NCBI GenBank assembly: GCA_002104905.1
Contig: MCFE01000433.1
Coordinates: 1 to 64,000 of the forward strand
Direction: 5' to 3'
DNA: 64,000 bases
From: Basidiobolus meristosporus CBS 931.73
Taxonomy: Eukaryota > Basidiobolomycota > Basidiobolomycetes > Basidiobolales > Basidiobolaceae
Shown: one piece after another, positions 49,631-59,756 of the stretch
Numbering within the stretch: position 1 is the first letter of the stretch
How the letters are laid out: every line of letters starts with the position of its first letter
Position numbers and translations under genes: made by a program
Notes under the pieces: model-generated
Databases searched by the model: none
Seen by the model: the letters and a program-made list of their open reading frames with translations, nothing else
Told to the model about the DNA's origin: nothing

Positions 49631-51977
49631 GGCGCAATCTTTATAGTAAAGAATCTTATCTAAGATACACTTTCTTAGCAGCTGAACATGACTGGTATAT
49701 GTCTTCTAATGCCTTCTAGGCATTTCTTGCAGTTTTTGCTCCAAGGCACTCAATTAGCAATTTGTATTTGGCAATAAGGCAAATGCATTTAAAGGCACTC
49801 TGTTCTTTCTTCTGGTACTTTAAAGCTTCCTCTCACATATTTTTTAGGAGGGCATTCTGCTCCCATAATAGTATTCCAAAGCCCTTTTAATTTTAGCAGC
49901 ATCTGCATCTTCACCTTCAACACTTGGTAGTTGAATCTATCCAACTTTTCAGCAGAGGGAGAAATTACTGTGATAGCAGTGCTACTACTAGTTGATAAGC
50001 AAAGTCAGGGCTTTCCAATGGCACCAAGCTCCCTTACTATGGTAGGGTTTTGACAAAGTTAATGTTTGTATCCATTGTGGTAATAATCAATTTACAGTCT
50101 TCCATTTTGTACTTCTTTAGTATATCTTGAGTATACTTGGGTTGACTTAGGACATTAATCTGTGTACCTCTGTCTATGGACAACATCATCCCTAAGTAGT
50201 AACTGAGTTCTCTTAGATCAGACATTGCAAGCTTTTCAGATGGGCTGGATTTAGTCTCTCCCAATGTTTCAGGGTTATTGGTGGCACTAATAAGTTCATC
50301 CACATATAGATCTAATGCAACTGGATTGGCCATATCTGGCTTATAGTACAAACAATAGTCAGCATTACTTCTTTGGAAACTCAAAGATTCCAAAAAAATC
50401 TATGTTGCAATTGCATGCCCTTGATCATTATGCGGGACCATACAGAGATTTTTTAAGCATGCAGGCCAAATAAGGACCTTCCTGGTCAGGAAACCTGTCA
50501 GGCTGGTTCATATACACATTGTCATTAAGCTCTTTATTCAACAAAGCTGTTTTGCATTCATTTGATATATCAAGAACTTAATATTGGCTGCAATAGCAAA
50601 TAGTAATCTGATGGAAATAAGCATGGCTACTGGTGCAAAGGGCCCAGTATAGCAGGTTCTTTTGATTGGGAGTATCCTTTGGCCGCAAGTCCAGCCTTGT
50701 GCCTTTCAATTGTATGAATATCCTTGTATCTTGCCATTTAAGACCTATCTGTACTTGGCTGATTTTTGGTTGACTTGTAATTTGACTAACTATCAAGTTT
50801 GATTTTCCATCAAGGCCTGACACTGCTCAGTGATTGCAGTTTGCCAAGATTTTGTCTGAGGGCTATATAGGGCCTCTCTAGCAGTCTGGAGCCTATTAAT
50901 ATGGACCAAATAGGCATAGGCTAATTTGAAACCTCATTGATGTAGTAATTTGGGCTATTTCTGGTCCACTTGGAGCTCCTTGCTTGTAATACTGGAGTGA
51001 TCACTTCCGGGATATTCCAGGTACTGATTTGGGCTGTACCTTTGTGGTAAGGTGTTCCAGGGTGACAAAATATATATTGTTTTGCTATAATGCAATCCTG
51101 CCTATTGGTGGATTTGAGAACAGATTCTTGTCATTGACTGATGTCTTCTTTTGTGAATATCTTGAATTTTCATCAACCATCACATCCCTGGACTGGATTA
51201 GCTTCTTTGCTTTGGTATTTTAGGGTTTGTATATTTTACTCTCATCTGAATAACACATTCCTGGCTGTGATCTTGTTCTTTACATTGTTATAGCAAAGTC
51301 TTTATGCTTTGCAATTATTGCAGTTGCCCCAAAATATGCATTTCACACTTTTGGCTCAAATTCTTACTGATGTCTGAGGAGTTTCTTGGCTTATGCTATA
51401 CACCCGGATATTCTTATACACTCCGCACTTGATCTATATTCATACCGTGCATCAAATGGAGCACAATCACAAAGTACTCTGTTATAATTCCTATTTTTAA
51501 GGTACAGAGTGGTGGCAAATGATTCTGTTCATAAATCACAAGATAATATTGGTCCATAGAGATGTGAGTCAATCAGATTTAATTCTTTGTTAGTTCTGAT
51601 TAGCCCAGAGTTCATGAATGGCTGCCTGGCTTGTTTCTCATTTATATAGACTTTACAGTGCTCTACACTAGCAGGGGGATCCGCTTTTTCTCTGAATATA
51701 AGCTGATCTTTGACAATTTTGCACATATAATCAGATTTGATGTGTAGAAATCTCCTGTGCCAAAACCTTAGTATTTCTTTTTTAAGTTGACTTAATTGGC
51801 TTCCAAATGTGAAGGAATATAAGTCAACTTGTACAAATACTGACTTCTGCAACACAAAGAAATATGTGCATTATTTGTATTGGTAATCCTGCATCCAGAT
51901 TTGTCAAGCCTAAAACTAAGTCCTTCTGCTGTGACCATGCCTACAGATAGTAGGTACTTAGCTAGTTATGGAACATA
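49631..51977 (-). mobile_element. Ty1/copia remnant: pre-integrase to reverse transcriptase
   Basis: Minus strand, in order. A GAG-pre-integrase block FWHRRFLHIKS and CKVYINEKQARQPF lies at 51529-51855. An integrase-to-RT linker around KCIFWGNCNN lies at 51000-51400. An RT_2 block SNADYCLYYKPDMANP ... LYVDELISATNN and LSYYLGMMLSID lies at 50037-50393. The YVDD core reads YVDE. It is cut at 51977 by Harbinger copy 1. Confidence 0.75.
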
Positions 51978-52373
51978 AGACTTGTTCTATTGGATAGTGC
52001 CACATAGTACCAGCCTGTTTATAGTGCCAGACCAATCTGGCACCCTATGGCACCATCTGGCACTATAATTTCTACCATGATGCCAGTGGTATGATACAGT
52101 TACTGATAATTTTACTCAATCTTACTTATGTTGCTCAGAATAGTGCATTGCTTGCTTTATTTTCTCCTCATAATGCTCCAGATACATTTCTCTCAGTGGA
52201 TGTATTCTTGTATGAAAATACTATGCGTTAATAAGTATCTTAACTATTTTACCTATTCTGCTATGTTCTCTTATATATGACTTTCCTCTGTATTTACCTG
52301 CAAATATGCTGAATATCTGCAGATATCCAAATGTGTGCTCTACCCTTACTCTGGAATAATTAAATATCTCATT

Positions 52374-53046
52374 TTAGAGCTGGTGCTTCCTGCTAAGCAC
52401 ACCAGTCCTTGGCTTCCTATATGCTGTAATACTCCCTAATTGCTGACAATTCTCTCCTATATAAGCTAAGTCTGCCATACATTTCTCCCCTCTACTGAAT
52501 TCTGGATGATTCTCTACCCAGAGTGCTTTGTCATGCCTACTTCCAGCAAATGGCCCACTAAACCAGATGATGTTACCCTTGATGTCAGACAGTGCTTGAA
52601 ACTTCTCACAGAGTACCTTGTACTTGCCAGAATAAAAGTGCCTCTGCCCTCTAGATGGTCTGTTAATCTTGACTAGGAAGGTATCCAAAATACTCCTAAA
52701 ATGGCACCTACTGCTGAGCACTCTAGGAAATGGAAGTCTACTGGAGCTTCTCAACCTAGTATTCCAAGCTTGCTCTAAGTCATTAATACCCTCTGCAAGG
52801 TGGTTTGCCATTGCTGTTAGCTGGGAATGGAAGCTTCTAGGACTTTTGTTGCCATGGATGGTGTGATGAAACCTTGTAGGGCTATACTTCTTTTAATAGC
52901 AGAGAAGCTTAACATGGGATCTCCTTGAGTAGATTGGGGCAGATGGTCCACAGTACTTGGAATAGATCTCCTCTAGTGTGTCAAAAGGAAATCATGTGGT
53001 AGTGATGGGATTGATGAGGGAAGGCCATTCAGATGAGTAAGTCATA
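52374..53046 (-). pseudogene. Harbinger copy 1 transposase, truncated
   Basis: Matches the copy 2 transposase. The open part (52811-52374) keeps ILDTFLVKINRPS and CMADLAYIGE, the first two catalytic Asp, but stops after GVLSRKHQL, before the catalytic Glu. The N-terminal part upstream to about 53046 is also frame-broken. Confidence 0.7.
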
Positions 53047-53205
53047 TTAAAATTGGTAAAGGATTGAGTCAAAGTGATTTGAGTTGATTTGGCACAATCC
53101 GCATTGTTTATCTGATTTTCCATGCATTATGATTAAATCTCCATCAATTGCCATGTATCTTGCCATTGTTCTACAAAAGTCATCCTTTGAGCTCAGCTAA
53201 GGGCT

Positions 53206-53560
53206 ATGCTAATGCATCAATTTGCACCTGCATGTGCCAATTTGCCTAACCATCAGCAATTTTCTTCTGGTGAACTGACTGATGATGACCCACATGAAGT
53301 GCCTCAACCACCAGAGCCCTTGGCAAGTAGAAGCACACATCAGCACATGGCACTTCAGGCCGGTTCAGTAGGCTCAATTGGAGCAACTCAGCATGGCCAG
53401 CTGCAGCATTGCACTCATCAACTAGGAGGCAAAATACTGACAACAAATACACAAGTAGCCAAGTTGACAGTCAACAAGAAAGTAGTATAGGAGTGCAAAG
53501 TGAGTCACTACCAAATGCTGCAGTAGTATTCCCTGTGAGAAGAAAACCCAGGAGATGATG
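53206..53560 (+). pseudogene. Harbinger copy 1 second ORF, truncated
   Basis: Matches only the C-terminal part of the copy 2 ORF2 (SSGELTDDDPHEVPQPPEPL, then QAGSVGSIGA). The N-terminal two-thirds present in copies 2 and 3 is deleted. Confidence 0.65.
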
Positions 53561-54008
53561 ATGCAATTGCTTTGAATTGCTATCATTTGTAATGATCCCA
53601 ACAACACATTTTTTTTGCAATCCCAATTGAGCCATTGCTAATCAGCGATCAGCAAATTCTTGATATAATTGATTTCAAGGTTGTTTCATATTTGAGACAG
53701 AACCTCTTTAAATAAACACCCTGTATAAAAACACATAATCTGTAATACCAATGAGGCTATTGGATCTGTTTGGCACCTACCCAATCACTAGCATGCTAGC
53801 TATGACACCTTGTCCAATCACTAGGATCAAGGATTTACTTGCCCAATAGGCAAAATGAGATATTTGAGGGCAAACCAGGTAGCTTGTTTAATAGTCAATG
53901 AGCCAATTGGGGGCTGCCAGCGTCAGGATACTTTTGGACCAATTAACCTGACATACCGTCTAGTTGAAGTGATGGTAACCGAAACAATAAGTATCAGTGT
54001 AGTTTATA

Positions 54009-54077
54009 AGACTTGTTCCGTTGGATAGTGCCACATAGTGCCAGCCAGTTTATAGTGCCAGATCGATCTGGCACTCT
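54009..54077 (+). repeat. Left terminal and subterminal repeats of Harbinger copy 2
   Basis: Terminal AGACTTGTTCC followed by three TAGTGCCA units and a perfect palindrome (AGTGCCAGATC/GATCTGGCACT). This layout suits transposase binding. The palindrome is mutated in copies 1 and 3. Confidence 0.6.
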
Positions 54078-54191
54078 ACGGCACTATCTGGCACTATAAT
54101 TTCTACCATGATGCCAGTGGTATGATACAGTTACTGGTAATTTTACTCAATCTTACTTATGTTGCTCAGAATAGTGCTTTCCTTGCTTTAT

Positions 54192-55076
54192 TTACTCTTC
54201 ATAATGCTCCAGACACATTTCTCTCAGTGGATGTCTTCTTGTATGAACATACTGTGTATTGATAAGTATCTTAACTATTTTACCTATTCTGCTGTTTTCT
54301 CCTATATATGACTTTCCTCTGTATTTACCTGCCAATATGCTGAATCTCTTCAGATATCCAAATGCGTGCTCTACCCTTACTCTGAAATGATTAAATATCT
54401 CATTGTAGAGCTTCTGCTTCCTGCTAAGCACACCATTCCTTGGCTTCCTATAAGCTGTAATACATCCTAATCTCTGACAATCCTCTCCTATATAGGCCAA
54501 GTCTGCCATACATTTCTCCCCTCTACTGAATTCAGGATGATTCTCTACCCAGAGTGCTTTGTCATGCCTACTTCCAGCAAATGGCCCACTAAACCAGATG
54601 ATGTTACCCTCAATGTCAGACAGTGCTTGAAACTTCACACAGTGTGCCTTGTACTTGCCAGAATAAAAGTGCCTCTGCCCTCTAGAAGGTCTGTTAATCC
54701 TCACTGGGAAGGTATCCAAAATACTCCTGATATGGAACCTGTTGCTGAACACTCTGGGATATGGAAGTCTAATGGAGCTTCTGAACCTAGTATTCCAAGC
54801 TTGCTCTAAGTCATTCATACCCTCTGCAAGGTGGTTCTCCATTGCTGTCAGCTGGGAATGAAAGCTTCTAGGACTTTTGTTGCCATGGATGGTGGGATGA
54901 AACCTTGTAGGGCAATAGTTCTTGTAATAGCAGAGAAGCTTAACAAGGGATCTCCTTGAGTAGATTGGGGTTGATGGTCCACAGTACTTGGAATAGATCT
55001 CCTCCAGTGTGTCAAAAGGAAATCCAGTGGTAGTGATGGGATTGATGAGAAAAGACCATTCAGATGAGTAAGTCAT
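54192..55076 (-). CDS. PIF/Harbinger DDE transposase (copy 2)
   Basis: 294 residues, single open frame, ATG at 55076. It cuts and rejoins the element ends. The DDE triad is visible: D121 in ILDTFPVRINRP (DGTxxxI-type block), D192 in MADLAYIGE, and E236 in RVRVEHAFGYLK. GKYKAHCVKFQALSDIEGN and AGSRHDKALW are also family blocks. It is shorter than many Harbinger transposases, and I see no clear N-terminal helix-turn-helix, which may sit in ORF2's product. Divergent partner ATG lies 359 bp away. Copies 1 and 3 hold broken versions. Confidence 0.85.
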   Translation of the reverse strand: MTYSSEWSFLINPITTTGFPFDTLEEIYSKYCGPSTPIYSRRSLVKLLCYYKNYCPTRFHPTIHGNKSPRSFHSQLTAMENHLAEGMNDLEQAWNTRFRSSIRLPYPRVFSNRFHIRSILDTFPVRINRPSRGQRHFYSGKYKAHCVKFQALSDIEGNIIWFSGPFAGSRHDKALWVENHPEFSRGEKCMADLAYIGEDCQRLGCITAYRKPRNGVLSRKQKLYNEIFNHFRVRVEHAFGYLKRFSILAGKYRGKSYIGENSRIGKIVKILINTQYVHTRRHPLREMCLEHYEE

Positions 55077-55435
55077 ATTAAAATTGATGGATGATTGTAT
55101 GGAGGCGGTTTGAATCGATTCGGCGCAATCTGCGTTATTTATCTGATTTTTAACACATTATGGTTAAATCTCCATCAATTGCCATGTATCCCATCATTAT
55201 GTTGCAAAAATCATCCGCAAACAATGCCTTGGTACTTTTATTGATGCTTTATTCATAGGTCTATAATCAAATAGGAAATCTGCGATTGATGTGATCTGAT
55301 CCGTGTCAACGCGATCCGAGATGCATCATGCCTAATATATGGAAAATTCAACAATCACTTTAGTTTTCATATATATTTCATATAAGACCAGGTTGATGCC
55401 AATATACTGCTGTATAAGTATCCAAATCCGTTGCT
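55077..55435. promoter_or_regulatory. Bidirectional promoter region of Harbinger copy 2
   Basis: 359 bp between the two divergent ATGs. Contains AT-rich TATA-like stretches (CATATATATTTC near 55371, TAATATATGG near 55334). Conserved with point changes in copy 3. Confidence 0.45.
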
Positions 55436-56707
55436 ATGGTCCCCATACCAAGCCTCAACTCATCTTTAGTACAACCCAGACAAAACCCATCCCCCAGCTC
55501 TCTAGCGCGGTCCGGACTGCAAAAGTTGATGTTGGATCCGTTCGAGTTCTTGCCAAATGATTTTAGTATGGCCCAAGTGTCTATGATGAGCCTTCATACA
55601 GATATTTGGGCACTACTGATTAATCTAGCAGAACTAGATACCTCAGAGAGTCGACAAAGATGGAAGAATTTGAGTAGAAAGCTGTGGCATGAGTTCTACA
55701 TCAAGATGCCAGCCGATGTATGTAAAAAGATATATAACAAGACAAGTATTGAAATCAAGAATGAGCTGAGAGTGAGGGGATTTGACGAGGAAGCCGCGCG
55801 GGAACAATTTTGCGCGCAATTTGCACAGTACGGGCCGGATGCGTCCGTTCGTGCCTCAACTTTGGGAACCAAAGAGATTTTGAATGAGTTTTTGCCTCAA
55901 ATGACTAATGTACTACGTGATATATTAGTAGAGCTAAGTGGCTTCCGAGAGCAATATACACAGGACTCATCCAGGCAACAGCTCCAAAGTATCAGACAGA
56001 GGGTAAGTGAATACCTTGAGGAATCAGATGGTGAGCTTCAGGAGGAAGAATACAGACCGCGAGCAACATCGTCCAGATCGCGCCAGCACGCCTTGCTGGA
56101 TTCCCTACCATCTCTTGCAACCACAGCGCGCCGGCGCACGTCAGTCCAGACCACGCCAACATCCTTTACCAGAACGCCCCGCGTCGAGTCAACGCGCATT
56201 GAGTCAACGCGCATCGGGTCAACGCGCGCGCTTCAGAGCAAAACTACCATAACTCGCCAAACTGCTCATTTAGACACAAGTCTATTGGAGCGGACCGAGT
56301 CGCGTCAACATGCGGCATCACATCAAACTCAGCCAAGGGCCATCTCAACGCGTCAAGGTGCGCCTGCGCGTGCCGTTTTGCCTGACCATCAGCGAGTTAC
56401 TTCTGGTGAACTGACTGATGATGACCAACATGAAGTGACTCAACCACCGGAGCCCTTGGCAAGTAAAAGAACGCGTCAGCGCGTGGCACTACAGGCCGGT
56501 TCAGTTGGTTCAGTTGGTTCAGTCGGAGCAATTCAGCGCGGCCAAGCTGCAGCATCGCACTCATCAACTAGGAGGCAAAATACTGACTACGAATACACAA
56601 GTAGCCAAGATGATCGTCAGCCAGGAAGTAGTATAGGTGTGCAAAGTGAGTCACTACCAAATGCTTCAGTAGTAATCCCTGTGAGAAAAAAACCCAGGAG
56701 AAGATGA
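55436..56707 (+). CDS. Harbinger accessory protein ORF2 (copy 2)
   Basis: 423 residues, intact, ATG at 55436. The N-terminal half is helical and charged (HTDIWALLINLAELDTSESR, then WKNLSRKLWHEFYIKMPADV and CKKIYNKTSIEIKNEL). The second half is low in complexity: STRIESTRIGSTR repeats, GSVGSVGSVG and Ser/Gln/Arg-rich stretches. It ends with a basic nuclear-signal-like RKKPRRR. Harbinger elements usually carry a second Myb/SANT-like protein that brings the transposase to the ends; here I see no clear Myb motif, so that role is inferred from position only. Confidence 0.75.
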   Translation: MVPIPSLNSSLVQPRQNPSPSSLARSGLQKLMLDPFEFLPNDFSMAQVSMMSLHTDIWALLINLAELDTSESRQRWKNLSRKLWHEFYIKMPADVCKKIYNKTSIEIKNELRVRGFDEEAAREQFCAQFAQYGPDASVRASTLGTKEILNEFLPQMTNVLRDILVELSGFREQYTQDSSRQQLQSIRQRVSEYLEESDGELQEEEYRPRATSSRSRQHALLDSLPSLATTARRRTSVQTTPTSFTRTPRVESTRIESTRIGSTRALQSKTTITRQTAHLDTSLLERTESRQHAASHQTQPRAISTRQGAPARAVLPDHQRVTSGELTDDDQHEVTQPPEPLASKRTRQRVALQAGSVGSVGSVGAIQRGQAAASHSSTRRQNTDYEYTSSQDDRQPGSSIGVQSESLPNASVVIPVRKKPRRR

Positions 56708-57450
56708 TGCGATCGCTTTGAATTGCTGACATTTGTAATGATCCGGACAACTCTTTTTTTTTGCGATCCGAAACAAGCCATCGCAAATCAGTGATCATCA
56801 AATTTTTGATATAAGTAATATCAAGGTCGTCTCACATTTGAGACAGAACCCCTATAAATAAACACCCTGCATATATATACGTCATCTGTAATACCAGTGC
56901 AGCTATTGGATCTGTTTTGCACCTACACAATTGCTTGCGTGCTAGCTATGACACCTTGCCCAATCACTAGGATCAGGGATTTACTTGCTCAATGGGCAAA
57001 ATGGGATATTTGATGGCAAATCAGGTAGCTTTTTCAGTAGTCAATGAGCCAATTGGGGGCTGCCAGCTTCAGGATACTTTTGGACCAATTAACCACTGAG
57101 ATACCGTACAATTGGAGTGAGGGTAACCAAAATGGTAAGTATCAGTGTAGTTTATAGTGTGATACACATTTATTTCCATTTACATTAAAGAAACATATCC
57201 AAATAGCGGATTTTACCTGCCATTATAGCGGTATCCGATCACGCACGTGATGCAAGCATTACGACTTGGCGCAATCATCCGCGCCAACCTCATTGTGTCA
57301 GATTGTGCCATAGTGTGCGAGATTGTCCTGCATAGTGCAAAATCGTCCAAGAACAATCCTGCCTTCTGGTAGCTATAATATCGCGCCCAATCGTTCTTTG
57401 CAACCGCGGATTGTGCCGCGCGCCCTGGCACGGTACAATGGAACAAGTCT

Positions 57451-57585
57451 ATAGTGTGATACACATTTATTTCCATTTAAATTGAAGAAACATATCCAAG
57501 TGCCATATTTTACTTGCCATATTAGCAGTATGCAATTGCGCACATGATGTAGACAATAGGGGTTGGCACAGTCACCCATGCCATA
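57451..57585. mobile_element. Harbinger copy 1, right part
   Basis: Continues the copy 1 sequence interrupted at 54008 (GTGTGATACACATTTATTTC). It follows copy 2 interior positions 57157 onward with CpG decay, then ends abruptly at a copia LTR fragment near 57585. Confidence 0.65.
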
Positions 57586-57809
57586 ATATCAGGTACCCTG
57601 GACATGAAAATTCTCAGAGTTGTTCAAACAGCCCTAAACTTTGCACACATGTACTTGGGACCATCTTAAATCTATTCTGTTTGTTTTTTATGCCAAGACC
57701 ATGCAAAAGTATAATTACTACTTTTACATTAAATAAGTCATCAAGTGAAAACCCCATAATCTACTAGTCCTCCCATATCATTTCAGATATCTCCAAGACT
57801 TTTACAACA
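57586..57809 (+). repeat. Copia LTR fragment
   Basis: About 224 bp matching the 3' part of the LTR at 32911-33234 (from ATATCAGGTACC on), ending TTTACAACA. The 5' part is missing. Confidence 0.6.
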
Positions 57810-57827
57810 GGTCATGAGCCCCAAGCT
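57810..57827 (+). promoter_or_regulatory. Copia primer-binding site
   Basis: GGTCATGAGCCCCAAGCT, one change from the site at 33235. It directly follows the LTR end, confirming the LTR border. Confidence 0.55.
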
Positions 57828-58375
57828 GTCACCCTCTGCAATGTCTACTACTGCTATGACTGAAAATCTCCCTCTGCTAGAAAGTTGGATGGATCTAACT
57901 AACTAGTGTGGAAGGTGAAGATGAAGATACTGATAAAAGAAAGAGTCCATTGGGATATTGTCCAAAAGAAATGTGGGATAGAAATCCTCAAAGTGCTAGA
58001 TGTAAGAACAAAGTGCATTTAACTGCATTTGCCTTAATGTCAAAGACAAATTGCTAATTCAATGCTTAAGAGCAAAAATGGCAGAGAATACCTGGAAGGT
58101 ATTTGAAAAACCTACCAGTCATGTTCAGCTGCCAAGAAATGCATCTTGGATGAAAATTCTTTACTACAAAGATGCCAACTGGAGACAAAATGAAAAATAT
58201 AATTAACAGAATTACCCTGCTGGTGGATGAGATGGAATCTATGGGTGTAACAACTACTGATGAGGATGTGATAGCAATCACCCTGAAGAGCCTGAAAGAC
58301 AGGTTCCAGGGCCTTGTAGCAGCCCTAGAGTCCAGAACCAAAGATTTGGCCTTAAACTACATATTAGACTTGTTC
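57828..58375 (+). mobile_element. Copia gag remnant
   Basis: Plus strand with stops. MKNIINRITLLVDEMESMGV, TTTDEDVIAITLKSLKDRFQ and LVAALESRTKDLALNYI fit the UBN2-type Gag of copia elements. It is cut at 58375 by the fold-back element. Confidence 0.65.
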
Positions 58376-59099
58376 CGTTGGATAGTGCCACATTGAGCCA
58401 TGAGTACCAAATAGTGCCATAGTGTGCCTGAGAGTCAGAGCAGACCTAAACTTGGCCATAGAGTGTGACATATAGTTCTGCATGTTCATGCAAAGCAGCC
58501 CCTGTGTTTCACCTATGGTGCAGGAGAAAATCAGTTTTTTAACCTTTTTTTTGGGATCAAAATTGTGCATGACATACAAGAGCACAGACAGACTGAAGAT
58601 ATGCATCTGGTACACAATACCCATGGCACTCTAAATCTAGCCCCACAGGCTTGTAGCATGTCACAAAAATGCATGGCACTATCTTGGTCCACTGGTACTA
58701 TCTGGCACTATATTTAAATATTAGCCCTAAAGTAGAACCTATACAAAGCACTTATAGTGCCAGATAGTACTAGTGGACCAAGATAGTGCCATGCATTTTT
58801 GTGACATGCTACAGGCCTGTGGGGCTAGATTTAGAGTGCCATGGGTATTGTGTACCAGATGCATATCTTCAGTCTGCCTGTGCTCTTTTATGTCATGCGC
58901 AATTTTGATCCCAAAAAAAAGATTAAAAAACTGATTTTCTCCTGCACCATGGGTGAAACACAGGGGCTGCTTTGCATGAATATGCAGAACTATATGTCAC
59001 ACTCTGTGGCCAAGTTTAGGTTTGCTCTGACTCTCAGGCACACTATGGCACTATTTGGCACTCATGGCTCAATGTGGCACTATCCAACGGAACAAGTCT
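58376..59099. mobile_element. Fold-back element with Harbinger ends
   Basis: 724 bp with arms 58376-58712 and 58753-59099 that are near-perfect inverted repeats around a 40-bp loop. Ends are AGACTTGTTCCGTTGG and the inverse, as in the Harbinger copies, with target duplication ATT (58373-58375, 59100-59102). Subterminal TAGTGCCA units recur. Each arm carries an open frame (MGIVYQMHIFSL ... GSMWHYPTEQV). It lacks a transposase and is probably moved by copy 2-type enzyme. Confidence 0.8.
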
Positions 59100-59102
59100 A
59101 TT

Positions 59103-59218
59103 ATCTATCACTTAAGCCCCTCTTGGTGAGATCTATGTATTGATCCAACTGAGACAAGTTGGGGGGGCAAATATTTTGAGGTAATAAACATAAGCCTTTA
59201 TTACCTTGCTACCTTCTA
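59103..59218. mobile_element. Junction of copia and gypsy remnants
   Basis: Short CpG-poor stretch. Its first bases continue the copia gag interrupted by the fold-back; the rest leads into gypsy gag. Contains a seven-G run at about 59161. Confidence 0.35.
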
Positions 59219-59571
59219 TTGGAAGCTATTCTTAGCCATGTGGTACTAACTGGACCTAGAAGCTCTCCCAGCTACCAAGTACAGTCAGTAATTACCCACA
59301 GATTTGGTTTCATCTCTGAGGAAATAAGCACAAGTGAGGTAATGTCTACTACAATGAAGCTGAGAGCATACAGAGGAAAGAGAGAGAAAGCCCTTGAGTG
59401 GTTTGATAAGCTTGAGAGAGTTGTGGTTGAAGCAGGATGGGACAACAATAAGAAAGTAAGGGGGTTTGCAAGACATGCAGAGTGGTCAGCATAGCAATGG
59501 TGTTATGGGTTGGAAGCCACTGCAGTGGGGTCACAGTGACACCCACTGACAGTTGTGCTCATTCTCATATT
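59219..59571 (+). mobile_element. Ty3/gypsy gag fragment
   Basis: An open frame to 59494 ends KLRAYRGKREKALEWFDKLE, then GWDNNKKVRGFARHAEWSA. This fits the retrotransposon Gag core (F.G....A..W...e......W....K...f...L...A..W). It is cut at 59571 by Harbinger copy 3 and continues after 62988. Confidence 0.55.
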
Positions 59572-59756
59572 AGACTTGTTCCATTGAATAGTGCCACATA
59601 GTTCCAGCCTATTTATAGTGCTGGATCAATCTGGCACCCTACAGCACTATCTGGCAATATAATTTCTACCATGATGCCAGTGGTATGATACAGTTACTGG
59701 TAATTTTACTCAATCTTACTTATATTACTCAGAATAGTGCTTTCCTTGCTTTATTT

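Larger units (their letters stand above)
51978..54008. mobile_element. PIF/Harbinger copy 1, left part (interrupted by copy 2)
   Basis: Starts at AGACTTGTTC, the terminal repeat shared by all copies. It contains a broken transposase (minus) and a broken second ORF (plus). At 54006-54008 it is interrupted by copy 2; its continuation resumes at 57451 and fades near 57585, so its right terminus is lost. Confidence 0.75.
54009..57450. mobile_element. PIF/Harbinger DNA transposon copy 2, complete
   Basis: 3442 bp. Ends AGACTTGTTCCGTTG and its inverted partner CAATGGAACAAGTCT, with a 3-bp target duplication ATA (54006-54008 and 57451-57453). It carries two divergent intact ORFs and subterminal AGTGCCA motifs, including a perfect 22-bp palindrome near 54056. 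It is inserted into copy 1. It keeps many CpG sites lost in copies 1 and 3. Confidence 0.85.

Noticed and set aside
54537-54809. 90-codon plus-strand frame inside the Harbinger transposase
   Set aside because: Antisense shadow of the transposase; recurs in copy 3 only because the DNA is homologous.
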